From NCBI RefSeq assembly GCF_009873495.1, contig NZ_CP046703.1, forward strand, positions 744,001 to 808,000: a stretch of 64,000 bases of DNA, read 5' to 3'. The notes beneath the pieces are model-generated. The model saw only the letters and a program-made list of their open reading frames with translations, was not told the origin of the DNA and did no database searches. Made by a program: the position numbers and the translations under genes. This DNA is from Nostoc sp. ATCC 53789. Lineage in GTDB: Bacteria; Cyanobacteriota; Cyanobacteriia; Cyanobacteriales; Nostocaceae. Every line of letters starts with the position of its first letter. Position 1 is the first letter of the stretch. Below, piece by piece: positions 45,944 to 54,198 of this stretch.

Positions 45944-46408
45944 CTAATCTAGAAAACCCATCAGGCTTTCAGAATTGTCAATCTCATTTGATGCTATTGG
46001 ACGATTACCGAAGGTGGAATAGCTTTCATCAATTACCAATAAACTTGAGCCAATTGGACGAATCCCAGAGAGATTAATACTTTCAACAACTTGGAATGTA
46101 TTAGCGCCAATTGGACGAATACCCATTGAGTTGTAGGTTTCAACTACTTCTAATGTACTGGTGCTAACAGGACGCACTCCAGCAATTGACAGGTGTTCAG
46201 CAACTTCTAAGTCGCTAGCGCCTATGGGACGAATTCCAGAAATGGCGAGTGTTCCAGAAGCTCCCACTGGCAGTTCAGTAACTTCCTCGACTTTATCTGC
46301 ATTCAAGCTCTGGTCTTGTTGATTTTCAACTTCCTCTGTAGTTTCCCCTGGAGACTTGGCAGGCTTTTGCCGAGAATTGATTGCTTTGCCAGCGCTGCTA
46401 ATAGTCAT
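45944..46408 (-). CDS. Protein of five exact 19-residue repeats (GxRPI type)
   Basis: This 154-residue protein of unknown function has no signal peptide or membrane segment. The N-terminal 50 residues are charged and disordered in appearance. Five units follow with glycines at 58, 77, 96, 115 and 134, an exact 19-residue period. The consensus is G-x-R-P-I-x-x-x-x-L-x-V-x-E plus five residues (SGIRPIGASDLEVAE is the first). It ends NSESLMGFLD. The regular alternating pattern would suit a beta-solenoid or stacked beta-hairpins. Similar GNRPIASN-type proteins seem conserved in cyanobacteria; none has a role known to me. Confidence 0.7.
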   Translation of the reverse strand: MTISSAGKAINSRQKPAKSPGETTEEVENQQDQSLNADKVEEVTELPVGASGTLAISGIRPIGASDLEVAEHLSIAGVRPVSTSTLEVVETYNSMGIRPIGANTFQVVESINLSGIRPIGSSLLVIDESYSTFGNRPIASNEIDNSESLMGFLD

Positions 46409-46661
46409 AAACGAAGACCTCTGGTTTGTTAATTGAATTTTACAATAATTAAGGAAAGATGAAATTTTTTCCCATATATATTAAAGTTTAACCTTAAAAA
46501 ACCTCACATAGATATAAGTATCTTTAAAACTGATACATAAGTAAATTTTAATTAATAAGTTTTGTAAAAAATTATTGCCATTTATATGGTCTGATAAGCC
46601 AGCTACAATGGATACAGGGCGAAATTGTCACCATGAGATAGGGTATTTCCAGCAAAACTGT

Positions 46662-48659
46662 ATGACAGAATTTTGTCTTCAAGCTCCCTTTAGTCCCACA
46701 GGCGATCAACCGCAAGCGATCGCACAACTAACCGCTAGTATCCAATCAGGCAACCGTTATCAAACTTTACTAGGAGCCACTGGAACTGGTAAGACATTTT
46801 CGGTGGCAGCAGTTATTGAGAAAATTGGCAAGCCAACCCTAGTCTTGGCGCATAACAAAACTTTGGCTGCACAGCTTTGTAACGAGTTGCGGGATTTCTT
46901 CCCCAACAACGCAGTCGAGTATTTTGTCAGCTACTACGATTATTATCAGCCAGAAGCGTATATTCCCGTTACCGACACTTATATTGAAAAAACGGCGGCG
47001 ATTAATGACGAAATAGATATGTTGCGGCATTCGGCGACGCGATCGCTGTTTGAACGTCGTGATGTCATTGTCGTTGCTTCCATCAGCTGCATCTACGGTT
47101 TAGGAATGCCAGCAGAATATCTGAAAGCTGCCATCCCTCTCCAAATAGGTATGGAAGTAAATCAACGCCAAATTTTACGGGATTTGGCAAATGTTCAATA
47201 TAGCCGCAACGACATCGAAATGGGCCGAGGAAAATTTCGTGTCCGTGGTGATGTCTTAGAAATTGGCCCAGCCTATGAAGACCGAATTATCCGCGTCGAA
47301 TTTTTTGGTGATGAAATTGATGCGATTCGCTATATTGACCCGGTGACAGGGGAAATTCTCAAAAGCTTGGAAGCAGTGAATGTTTACCCGGCGCGTCACT
47401 TTGTCACCCCAGAAGAACGCTTAGAAGGAGCTTGTCACGACATCGCCGCCGAGTTGAAACAGCAAAAACTAGACTTAGAACAAGCTGGGAAACTATTAGA
47501 AGCGCAACGCATAGATCAACGTACACGTTATGACCTAGAAATGCTGCGCGAAGTAGGTTACTGCAACGGTGTCGAGAACTATTCACGTCACTTAGCAGGA
47601 AGACAAGCTGGAGAATCACCAGAATGTTTAATTGATTATTTTCCCAAAGATTGGCTATTAATTATTGATGAATCTCACGTAACCGTGCCCCAAATTCGCG
47701 GTATGTATAACGGTGATCAAGCGAGAAAAAAAGTTTTAATTGAACATGGATTTCGTCTTCCTAGCGCTGCTGACAACCGTCCTTTAAAAGCCGAAGAATT
47801 TTGGCAAAAGGTAAACCAGTGTATTTTTGTATCAGCAACTCCTGGAAATTGGGAATTAGAAATTTCAGAAGATAATGTAATTGAGCAAGTGATTCGACCA
47901 ACTGGGGTAGTTGATCCAGAAATTTCTGTGCGTCCTACAGAAGGACAAATTGATGATTTATTGGGAGAAATTAAAGATAGAGCCGATCGCCATGAACGAG
48001 TGTTAATTACCACATTAACCAAGCGGATGGCGGAAGATTTAACCGAATATTTGCAAGACCGCAGTATAAGGGTAAGGTATTTACATTCCGAGATTACTTC
48101 TATTGAGCGCATTGAGATTTTGCAGAACTTGCGCGAGGGTAAATTTGATGTTTTGGTTGGGGTGAATTTGCTGCGGGAAGGCTTGGATTTACCCGAAGTT
48201 TCCTTAGTAGCAATTATGGATGCAGATAAAGAAGGTTTCCTGCGAACCGAGCGTTCCTTAATTCAAACTATTGGTAGAGCCGCGCGTCACGTCCAAGGAC
48301 AAGCGATTTTGTATGCCGACAATATGACAGGTAGCATGATTAAAGCTATTGATGAAACAGATAGGCGGCGTGGTATTCAAACAGCACATAATCGACTGCA
48401 TGGGATTACACCGCAACCAATTGTGAAAAAATCAAGTAACGCGATTTTGGCTTTTTTAGATGTATCTCGGCGGTTGAATGCAACTGATTTGAAAGTTGTA
48501 GATGAACATCTAGATGAACTGCCATTAGAACAGATTCCAGGGTTGATTACTCTGTTAGAAGCGCAGATGAAAGAAGCGGCGAAGAAACTGGAATTTGAAG
48601 AGGCGGGGAAATTGCGCGATCGCATTAAACATCTGCGGGATAAAATGTTAGGACGTTAA
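46662..48659 (+). CDS. uvrB: Excinuclease ABC subunit B
   Basis: This roughly 665-residue helicase-like subunit of nucleotide excision repair loads UvrC at lesions. From the start at 46662 ([20 protein letters not shown]) Walker A is GATGTGKT (38-45). The beta-hairpin is in [12 protein letters not shown], the DESH box in IIDESHVT and motif VI in [11 protein letters not shown]-terminal UVR domain binds UvrC ([20 protein letters not shown]). The upstream frame to 46575 adds residues not found in the family. It is isolated, as in most cyanobacteria. Confidence 0.95.
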   Translation: MTEFCLQAPFSPTGDQPQAIAQLTASIQSGNRYQTLLGATGTGKTFSVAAVIEKIGKPTLVLAHNKTLAAQLCNELRDFFPNNAVEYFVSYYDYYQPEAYIPVTDTYIEKTAAINDEIDMLRHSATRSLFERRDVIVVASISCIYGLGMPAEYLKAAIPLQIGMEVNQRQILRDLANVQYSRNDIEMGRGKFRVRGDVLEIGPAYEDRIIRVEFFGDEIDAIRYIDPVTGEILKSLEAVNVYPARHFVTPEERLEGACHDIAAELKQQKLDLEQAGKLLEAQRIDQRTRYDLEMLREVGYCNGVENYSRHLAGRQAGESPECLIDYFPKDWLLIIDESHVTVPQIRGMYNGDQARKKVLIEHGFRLPSAADNRPLKAEEFWQKVNQCIFVSATPGNWELEISEDNVIEQVIRPTGVVDPEISVRPTEGQIDDLLGEIKDRADRHERVLITTLTKRMAEDLTEYLQDRSIRVRYLHSEITSIERIEILQNLREGKFDVLVGVNLLREGLDLPEVSLVAIMDADKEGFLRTERSLIQTIGRAARHVQGQAILYADNMTGSMIKAIDETDRRRGIQTAHNRLHGITPQPIVKKSSNAILAFLDVSRRLNATDLKVVDEHLDELPLEQIPGLITLLEAQMKEAAKKLEFEEAGKLRDRIKHLRDKMLGR

Positions 48660-48763
48660 CGTGAATCTTCTGCTGACTCAATATTCGCCTAATTAGTGTT
48701 CAACTTGCTAGCAAAAAGCGATAATGGATAAGATGCCATTTACGTTTTAAGAGTGTGGTAGCC

Positions 48764-49015
48764 ATGACTGAGTTACTTGAGCGTGTGATCGCCCAACTGA
48801 AAACTCTACCTGTTGCTGAACAGGATGCGTAGGCGTAGCCCGCCGCAGGCATCGCTACTCGTCTCCTTGCTGAGATAGAGGATGAGCAAAGATGGAAGAC
48901 TCAGTTTGAATCTACAACAGATGCTCAGTGGGATCGTCTAGCTGATATGGTAAGGCAGGAAATTACTGCTGGCGACATCACTCCTCTAGCTGACGTTTTT
49001 CCTTCTGAGCAATGA
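48764..49015 (+). pseudogene. Antitoxin-like small gene, broken by a 21-bp repeat with two stop codons
   Basis: The frame reads MTELLERVIAQLKTLPVAEQ then DA, two in-frame TAG codons within the repeat 48830-48850, and continues IATRLLAEIEDEQRWKTQFE to TGA 49013-49015. Removing the 21 bp restores the frame and a GCGATCGC site, giving a 76-residue protein. It resembles small acidic antitoxin-like proteins that precede RelE-type toxins in cyanobacteria. Its TGA overlaps the next start (ATGA). Confidence 0.8.
48827..48855 (+). repeat. 21-bp small dispersed repeat in a HIP1 octamer (copy 2)
   Basis: The insert is 48830-48850, between GCG and ATCGC. Deletion restores GCGATCGC and the antitoxin-like frame. 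It matches copy 1 (393-413) except at a few positions and carries two in-frame TAG codons. The third copy is at 54208-54228, reversed. Confidence 0.88.
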
Positions 49016-49230
49016 AGTCAAGTGTTACGAAGGTATTTCGCAAGAAACTTGATGAGCTTCCTGCATCAGAGTCACTTAAACAAGAACTTTTGCATTATGC
49101 AAAAGCTGTTTCCCAAGAGACTTTACTACAAAAAAAGCGTCGTTCTGGCATCTTAAAAGGAACTTTTGTTTTACCTTTGCCTGATGACTTTGATGAACCT
49201 CTGGAAGTTTTTAAGGAATATATAGAATGA
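49012..49230 (+). CDS. DUF2281-type antitoxin-like protein with a RelE-like N-terminus (possible chimera)
   Basis: This 72-residue protein has a C-terminal part (ESLKQELLHYAK..., KKRRSGILKGTFVLPLPDDF, DEPLEVFKEYIE) typical of DUF2281 proteins that pair with PIN toxins. Its first 19 residues (MKSSVTKVFRKKLDELPAS) instead look like the start of RelE-type toxins that follow the antitoxin family encoded just upstream. A deletion joining two modules at the shared LP(A/E)S would explain this. The start overlaps the previous stop (ATGA) and the stop overlaps the PIN start (ATGA), as in operons. The chimera is inference. Confidence 0.65.
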   Translation: MKSSVTKVFRKKLDELPASESLKQELLHYAKAVSQETLLQKKRRSGILKGTFVLPLPDDFDEPLEVFKEYIE

Positions 49231-49466
49231 GTGCTTTCCTTTTACATACTCATGCCTTTATCTGGCTAACTGAAAATGACTCCAATCTTCCAGATAATCT
49301 GACGAGAACGATCAATACCGCAGATATAGTTTATCTCAGCATCGCTAGTCTTTGAGAAATTGCCATCAAGTTGAACCTTGGCAAATTATCGCTTCAACAG
49401 AGCTATGAAACAATAGGTTCTGCAATCGATGCTTCAGATATCCTCATAATCCCGATATCTTTTGCC

Positions 49467-51013
49467 GTAAGGATTCAGGTGCTGGGGTATTGACAAGTGT
49501 GGTAGGGGAAGCAGAATATAGCAATTATGGAAAAAAACCTGCCACTAAAACTAGACACTGAAACCCTAAAACAGTTGGAGAAAGAGCAACTGGTAGAGAT
49601 GCTTATGGAGCAGGCAAAAGCTATAGAACAGCTAAAATCCAGAGTAATAGAACTAGAATCTGTAATAGAGAAACTCAAAGTTAGTAGAGACTTAGACAGC
49701 ACAACATCATCAAAACCACCGTCGGCAGACATCCTCAAAAAAACCGAGAAAAAACTTGAAGATGAAGCAGGGGAGAGTGAAACGCCAAAACGGAAACCAG
49801 GAGGACAGCCAGGACATCGGGGAAAAACGAGAAAGGGTTTTGGGAGAGTAGATAGGTTTGAGATATTAAGACCGCAAGTGTGTTTTTGTTGTGGTCAAAA
49901 GGAATTCAGTAACGAACCAATAAAAATAGAAACCCAGCAAGTAGCACAGTTGGTAGAAAGACCTATCGAAATCGTAGAATATCAAAGACATACCTGTATT
50001 TGCAGCGAGTGTGGGTCAAAACAAACAGCAGACTGGTCGCCAGAAATAGTACCGGGACAAGATATAGGAATCAGACTGCAAGCTTTCTTGGGATGGATAA
50101 ATAATTACGGGCATTTACCATACGAGAAACAACAAGAATTGTTGTGGGAACTGGGTGAAATAGAAATTGGAGTCGGGACTTTAGTAGCCACAAATGAACG
50201 AATAGATGGTGCCGTAGCTCAAAGTATTGACAACCTTAAAGAGTGGATAAAACAAACCCAGCCGAATATCCATTCGGATGAAACACCTTGGGTAATCAAA
50301 GGGGTAAAAGAATGGTTATGGATTTTTGCCAATACCGATTTCGCTTTATTTCATGCGGCTGATACTCGTTCTCGCGCCGAATTAGAGGCAATTTTGGGTT
50401 CAAGTTACTCTGGTGTACTCAGTTCTGATGACTTTAGTGCTTATAACGGTTATCCGGTGAAAGCCCAACAGAAATGTCAGGCGCATTTACGCCGTCACTT
50501 CAAGAAACTCATCTTAATTCCTGGCTTGAATAACAAAGAGATTGGGTCAGCATTTGTCAGCCTGATAGATGAAGGTTTTAAAAACTATGCTCTCTTCCAA
50601 CAAACTAAAAACATTGATGAGTTCTGGAGTTGGGCATCCGAGTTTAAAATAAAAGTTGAATCTTCCATTCATTCATGGATTGATAAAGCTGGAGGAGAAG
50701 CTGGTAAACTTTTACGCTCCTTACGTAATAAAGCTCATCAATGGTGGTATTTCTTAGACCACCCGGACATACCCCCTGATAATAATTTAGCAGAACGAAC
50801 ATTACGTTTAGCAGTCACAAAACGAAAAGTCAGTGGTGGTTCTCGTTCTATGAAGCGATTCCAAGATACTGCTAATTTATTGACTGTTATACAAACTTGT
50901 CGCCGTCAAGGACGCTCTGTAATTGAGTTTTTTGACCAAGCTATCAAAGCGATGGTTAACTCTTCTGTGCAGACCCCTTCTTTAATTCCTCTCGTTTAGA
51001 CCTGAATCCTTAC
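49467..51013 (+). mobile_element. IS66-family insertion sequence, tnpC-only type, copy B
   Basis: The element is 1547 bp with ends GTAAGGATTCAGGT (49467-49480) and its inverse (51000-51013). The perfect 8-bp target duplication CTTTTGCC lies at 49459-49466 and 51014-51021. Length and encoded protein equal copy A at 611-2157, in opposite orientation. It interrupts the PIN-toxin gene. Confidence 0.96.
49527..50999 (+). CDS. tnpC: IS66 family transposase (TnpC), copy B
   Basis: This 490-residue protein is the same as that of copy A. It has the coiled-coil N-terminus, the two-pair zinc-finger region, and catalytic Asp251, Asp301/302 and Glu423. It is the only gene of the element. The identical sequence of the two copies indicates recent transposition. 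Confidence 0.96.
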   Translation: MEKNLPLKLDTETLKQLEKEQLVEMLMEQAKAIEQLKSRVIELESVIEKLKVSRDLDSTTSSKPPSADILKKTEKKLEDEAGESETPKRKPGGQPGHRGKTRKGFGRVDRFEILRPQVCFCCGQKEFSNEPIKIETQQVAQLVERPIEIVEYQRHTCICSECGSKQTADWSPEIVPGQDIGIRLQAFLGWINNYGHLPYEKQQELLWELGEIEIGVGTLVATNERIDGAVAQSIDNLKEWIKQTQPNIHSDETPWVIKGVKEWLWIFANTDFALFHAADTRSRAELEAILGSSYSGVLSSDDFSAYNGYPVKAQQKCQAHLRRHFKKLILIPGLNNKEIGSAFVSLIDEGFKNYALFQQTKNIDEFWSWASEFKIKVESSIHSWIDKAGGEAGKLLRSLRNKAHQWWYFLDHPDIPPDNNLAERTLRLAVTKRKVSGGSRSMKRFQDTANLLTVIQTCRRQGRSVIEFFDQAIKAMVNSSVQTPSLIPLV

Positions 51014-51235
51014 CTTTTGCCGATACGGTTCAAGTTCGGAATCTCTCTTAACATCATGGTGATCCATTTGATCGGATGTTAATTGCACAGGCTATCAATC
51101 ACTCCTTAATTATTATTAGCAGGGATAAAAAATTTGATGTTTATTCTGTTCAGAGGATGTGGGAATAGTCATACCAAAAGAGAACACCCATTTTTCGCTA
51201 TCCTAGATTAAGTCAATCATTAAGAGATCGCGCCG

Positions 51236-51817
51236 ATGGTTGCTTTACCCGACAACATTTTGATGAGTGCAGAAGAATATCTGGTTTGGGAACCCACCCA
51301 AGAAGAACGTTACGAGTATTGGGATGGCGAAGTTGTGATGATGAGTGGTGCTACACGCAACCATAATCGGATTTCTCTGAATTTCTCGAAGCTTCTAGAT
51401 GATGCCCTAGCCAATCGCACCTGTGAAGTATACATTGTAGATGTAAAGGTGCAAGTAGAACCGGGGCAAAAGTATTTTTATCCAGATGTGGTGGTGACTT
51501 GCGATGAGCGAGATACCGATCCACAATTAGTACAATTTCCCTGCTTAATTATCGAAGTGCTATCACCTTCAACAGAAGCAGCCGATAGAGGGAAAAAGTT
51601 TGCTAAATATCGCCAATCTCCAACCTTGCAAGAATATGTCTTAGTACAAGTAGCTCAACCGGGTGTAGAAGTGTTTCGACGTAACGAACAGGGAAAATGG
51701 GTGCTGTCGGAGTATAATTTGGGCGATATATTGCGGCTGGAATCTGTAGATGTAGAAATTGCGATAATCGATTTGTACAGACAAGTGCAGTTTGAAAGCG
51801 AAGCCACTGAAAATTGA
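51236..51817 (+). CDS. Uma2-family (DUF820) nuclease-like protein
   Basis: The 193-residue intact family member shows LMSAEEYLVWEPTQEERYEY near the N-terminus, the PD-(D/E)XK-like core FYPDVVVTC..., LIIEVLSPSTEAADRGKKFA, YRQSPTLQEYVLV. Family members are abundant in cyanobacteria, often next to mobile DNA, and their role is unproven. Its last codons lie in a 37-bp sequence that is duplicated just downstream (51861-51897). The gene lies between the dead toxin island and a TPR gene. Confidence 0.88.
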   Translation: MVALPDNILMSAEEYLVWEPTQEERYEYWDGEVVMMSGATRNHNRISLNFSKLLDDALANRTCEVYIVDVKVQVEPGQKYFYPDVVVTCDERDTDPQLVQFPCLIIEVLSPSTEAADRGKKFAKYRQSPTLQEYVLVQVAQPGVEVFRRNEQGKWVLSEYNLGDILRLESVDVEIAIIDLYRQVQFESEATEN

Positions 51818-51897
51818 GATCAACACCGCAACCAGCCAGCTAAATGCCTGCTATGAACAGGTTTGAAAGCGAAGCCACTGAAAATTGAGATCAACAC
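51790..51897. repeat. 37-bp direct repeat, 71-bp period, over the end of the Uma2 gene
   Basis: GTTTGAAAGCGAAGCCACTG and the following 17 bases occur at 51790-51826 and again at 51861-51897. The first copy encodes the end of the Uma2 protein (FESEATEN, stop). The second is non-coding. This indicates a small local duplication with a 34-bp spacer. Confidence 0.88.
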
Positions 51898-51901
51898 TTT
51901 A

Positions 51902-52504
51902 CTATATCCATCCTCGCAGTATTTTATGTACCTGCGCCAAATACCACATATAATCATCAATCTTGTAATTATCAGCAGCTTTAACTATATATTCCTGAGC
52001 TAAACCAATATTATTCTCAACTTCATAATATAATCCCAAGTAAAGATGACTATAAAAATTTCCCTTTATCCCTTCTGATTGACCAACAGTTAAAACATCA
52101 TCTGGTGTACAATCTCCTGCATACAAATCATATACGCGCTGCATGATACGTCGAGGGTCATTTTTCACAGTTAGTAAAGATTTACGTGCCTCTTCAACAC
52201 CTAATGAATGAGCTATGCAGAGATATCGCCATACTGTTTCTTCTACATCTTGAGCATTAACTGTCAAATCTATTTCAAATTGTTCAGCGCCCTCAGCAAA
52301 TCTTTCTGCATAATAATACGATAATCCTCGTTGCCAGAGGTAAGGTTTGATACAGTTATCCAATTGCTCCGCCATATCAAAATCTTGAATAGATTCATCA
52401 ATCTTGGCTAGTTGAAAGTTAACCATACCCCGACGAATGTAAGCGTTAGGATTTTCTGGCTGATTACGAATGATTTCGTTCCAGTGCTGGAGTTGATTTT
52501 CCAC
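51902..52504 (-). CDS. TPR-repeat protein, GTG start
   Basis: This 200-residue soluble helical protein has tetratricopeptide-like units: QPENPNAYIRRGMVNFQLAK and LWQRGLSYYYAERFAEGAEQ, with a further NFYSHLYLGLYYEVENNIGL. Start is GTG (complement of 52502-52504). TPRs mediate protein contacts; partners unknown. An unrelated transposase gene starts 90 bp beyond its start, in the opposite direction. Confidence 0.82.
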   Translation of the reverse strand: MENQLQHWNEIIRNQPENPNAYIRRGMVNFQLAKIDESIQDFDMAEQLDNCIKPYLWQRGLSYYYAERFAEGAEQFEIDLTVNAQDVEETVWRYLCIAHSLGVEEARKSLLTVKNDPRRIMQRVYDLYAGDCTPDDVLTVGQSEGIKGNFYSHLYLGLYYEVENNIGLAQEYIVKAADNYKIDDYMWYLAQVHKILRGWI

Positions 52505-52593
52505 TGGAGTTTGGACTAAAAAGCTAGAGAAAAGCAGTCAGCAGTAACACTGACTGCCGTAAAGTCAATGAAAGTAATCGATAAATCATTGAC

Positions 52594-53910
52594 GTGATGA
52601 TCCTGACACAACTAGAAAAATTCCGCCAAGGTATCTACGATTGTTTGGGAAAGGCCAAAGATGCAGTATTTGAATTGATGGATGCAGTATTAACAAGTCC
52701 GAGTATCCCATCGTTTGTAAGCTTGTCACAAAGCCCAGTATTTCGACGGCAATGGTCGAGCATTTATGCAGCACTACATGATAGTCGTCCACCAAAAAGA
52801 AAACTGATGAAGCTACTGGTACAGGAGGTAGTGACGGATGAACAGCCATTTCTAGCAGGAGATCATAGCTTTTGGGCAAGACCAGAAGCGAAGACACTAA
52901 AAGAAAGAACTTTTCATGGGGACTCCAGGGGAAGCATAGGCATCGGACAAAGTTACAGTACGTTAGCGTGGATACCAGAAGCGGATGGGAGTTGGGCATT
53001 GCCGTTAAAGCACGAACGGATCACCAGCTTTGAAACGCCAACAAGTAAAGCCGCATTCCAACTTAAACAAATAACCCGTGAGTTAGGCAAAAGACCGCTT
53101 GCTGCTTATGACCGAGGCTACGGCAACGCCAAATTTGTCCAAGCCACGGAGAAGATTGACGCAGACCTGTTGCTGCGTTTAGCTTCTAACCGATGCGTAT
53201 GGGGTACACCCGGTACTTACAAAGGACGAGGCGCACCGTGTAAACATGGTCATAAGTTTAAGTTCAATGACTCGGAAACTTGGGCAGAGGTAACTGAAAC
53301 TCTAGAAGTTGAAGACCCGCAAGTTGGTCGAGTAAAAGTCATGCGCTGGAGTGGGTTTCATTTTCTTCAATCTCCAAACCGGGCAATGGAAATCATTCGC
53401 GTCGAGGTGATCCAACCAGTTGGACGCAATCGTAAGTTCCAACCCTTATGGCTAGCTTGGTTGGGTCAGACAATGCCTCCATTAGAGGATCTCTGGCAAA
53501 AATACCTCCGCCGCTTTGCTCTAGAACATTGGTATCGATTTGCCAAGCAGAGGTTATATTGGACACAGCCTCAGCTTGGCTCTACTCAGGCAGCAGAGCG
53601 ATGGAGTGACCTGATGCCATTGTTAACTTGGCAATTATGGCTAGCTAGACTTGCCTGTATTGATTCCCCCTTGCCTTGGCAATCGACTCAGGATAAACTG
53701 TCTCCAGGACGCGTAGCACAAGCCTTTCCTCTAATTTTAGCCACTATTGGCACTCCTGCTCAACCCCCGAAAACTCGCGGTAAATCACCTGGGCGTGCCC
53801 AAGGGCATCAGCCACCTTCGCGTAAGCGTTATCCCACTGTCAAAAAACACGCATCTAAAAAACCTAAAACCGAAGAATCACTTAAGAACGCTGATCTAAC
53901 TGCTGCTTAG
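52594..53910 (+). CDS. IS701/IS4-like DDE transposase
   Basis: This 438-residue transposase shows the DDE plan: Asp90 in LAGDHSFWARP, Asp173 in AAYDRGYGNAKF and Glu311 in FALEHWYRFAKQRL with the YREK-like Y/R/K context. It matches the transposase type frequently named NF041680 in cyanobacteria. A perfect 8-bp-stem hairpin (GCAGTCAG / CTGACTGC) lies just upstream of the gene and could mark the left end. No matching inverted ends or target duplication were found by eye, so the element limits are not known. The basic C-terminal tail (KKHASKKPK) suits DNA binding. Confidence 0.85.
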   Translation: MMILTQLEKFRQGIYDCLGKAKDAVFELMDAVLTSPSIPSFVSLSQSPVFRRQWSSIYAALHDSRPPKRKLMKLLVQEVVTDEQPFLAGDHSFWARPEAKTLKERTFHGDSRGSIGIGQSYSTLAWIPEADGSWALPLKHERITSFETPTSKAAFQLKQITRELGKRPLAAYDRGYGNAKFVQATEKIDADLLLRLASNRCVWGTPGTYKGRGAPCKHGHKFKFNDSETWAEVTETLEVEDPQVGRVKVMRWSGFHFLQSPNRAMEIIRVEVIQPVGRNRKFQPLWLAWLGQTMPPLEDLWQKYLRRFALEHWYRFAKQRLYWTQPQLGSTQAAERWSDLMPLLTWQLWLARLACIDSPLPWQSTQDKLSPGRVAQAFPLILATIGTPAQPPKTRGKSPGRAQGHQPPSRKRYPTVKKHASKKPKTEESLKNADLTAA

Positions 53911-54198
53911 TTTCTGCTTCTTTTTCAACGATTCAACTTAACTCAGCCTCTAAAAGAAGTTGGGTAACTTTTTCTTGCTTTCTATTCATTGCTGCTAAAT
54001 GCCAATTAGTCCAAACTCAAGTTTCCAGAGAATTTGAAAAAAACATGGGTTTGATCAGCTATTGAATTGGAATCAGATGCGGTAAATGGTTTAGGGATTG
54101 CGATCGCCTACATTACTATAAAAAGCGATCGCATTGGGCACTTACAAGATAAACTCTTAAACTGATACCTTGAAAATAAAAAAACCGCAAAATTACAA

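Larger units (their letters stand above)
49227..51168 (+). pseudogene. PIN-domain (VapC-like) toxin gene, two nonsense codons plus IS66
   Basis: PIN toxins are RNases. The frame starts MSAFLLHTHAFIWLTENDSN, reads SL-stop-EIAIKLNLGKL (TGA 49353-49355, where Trp is usual), and reaches ILIIPISFA at 49466. IS66 copy B follows (49467-51013). Beyond it the same frame gives DTVQVRNLS, stop (TAA 51049-51051) and HHGDPFDRMLIAQ, ending TAG 51166-51168. All parts are in one frame, so only point nonsense changes and the IS break it. The toxin is dead. Confidence 0.85.

Noticed and set aside
611..51013. The two IS66 copies as ends of a 50-kb composite transposon.
   Set aside because: Each copy has its own perfect 8-bp duplication and the content is mostly housekeeping genes, so they are independent insertions.
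51027..51040. GGTTCAAGTTCGG as a possible tRNA T-arm or attachment site.
   Set aside because: It belongs to the in-frame remainder of the PIN-toxin gene (DTVQVRN).
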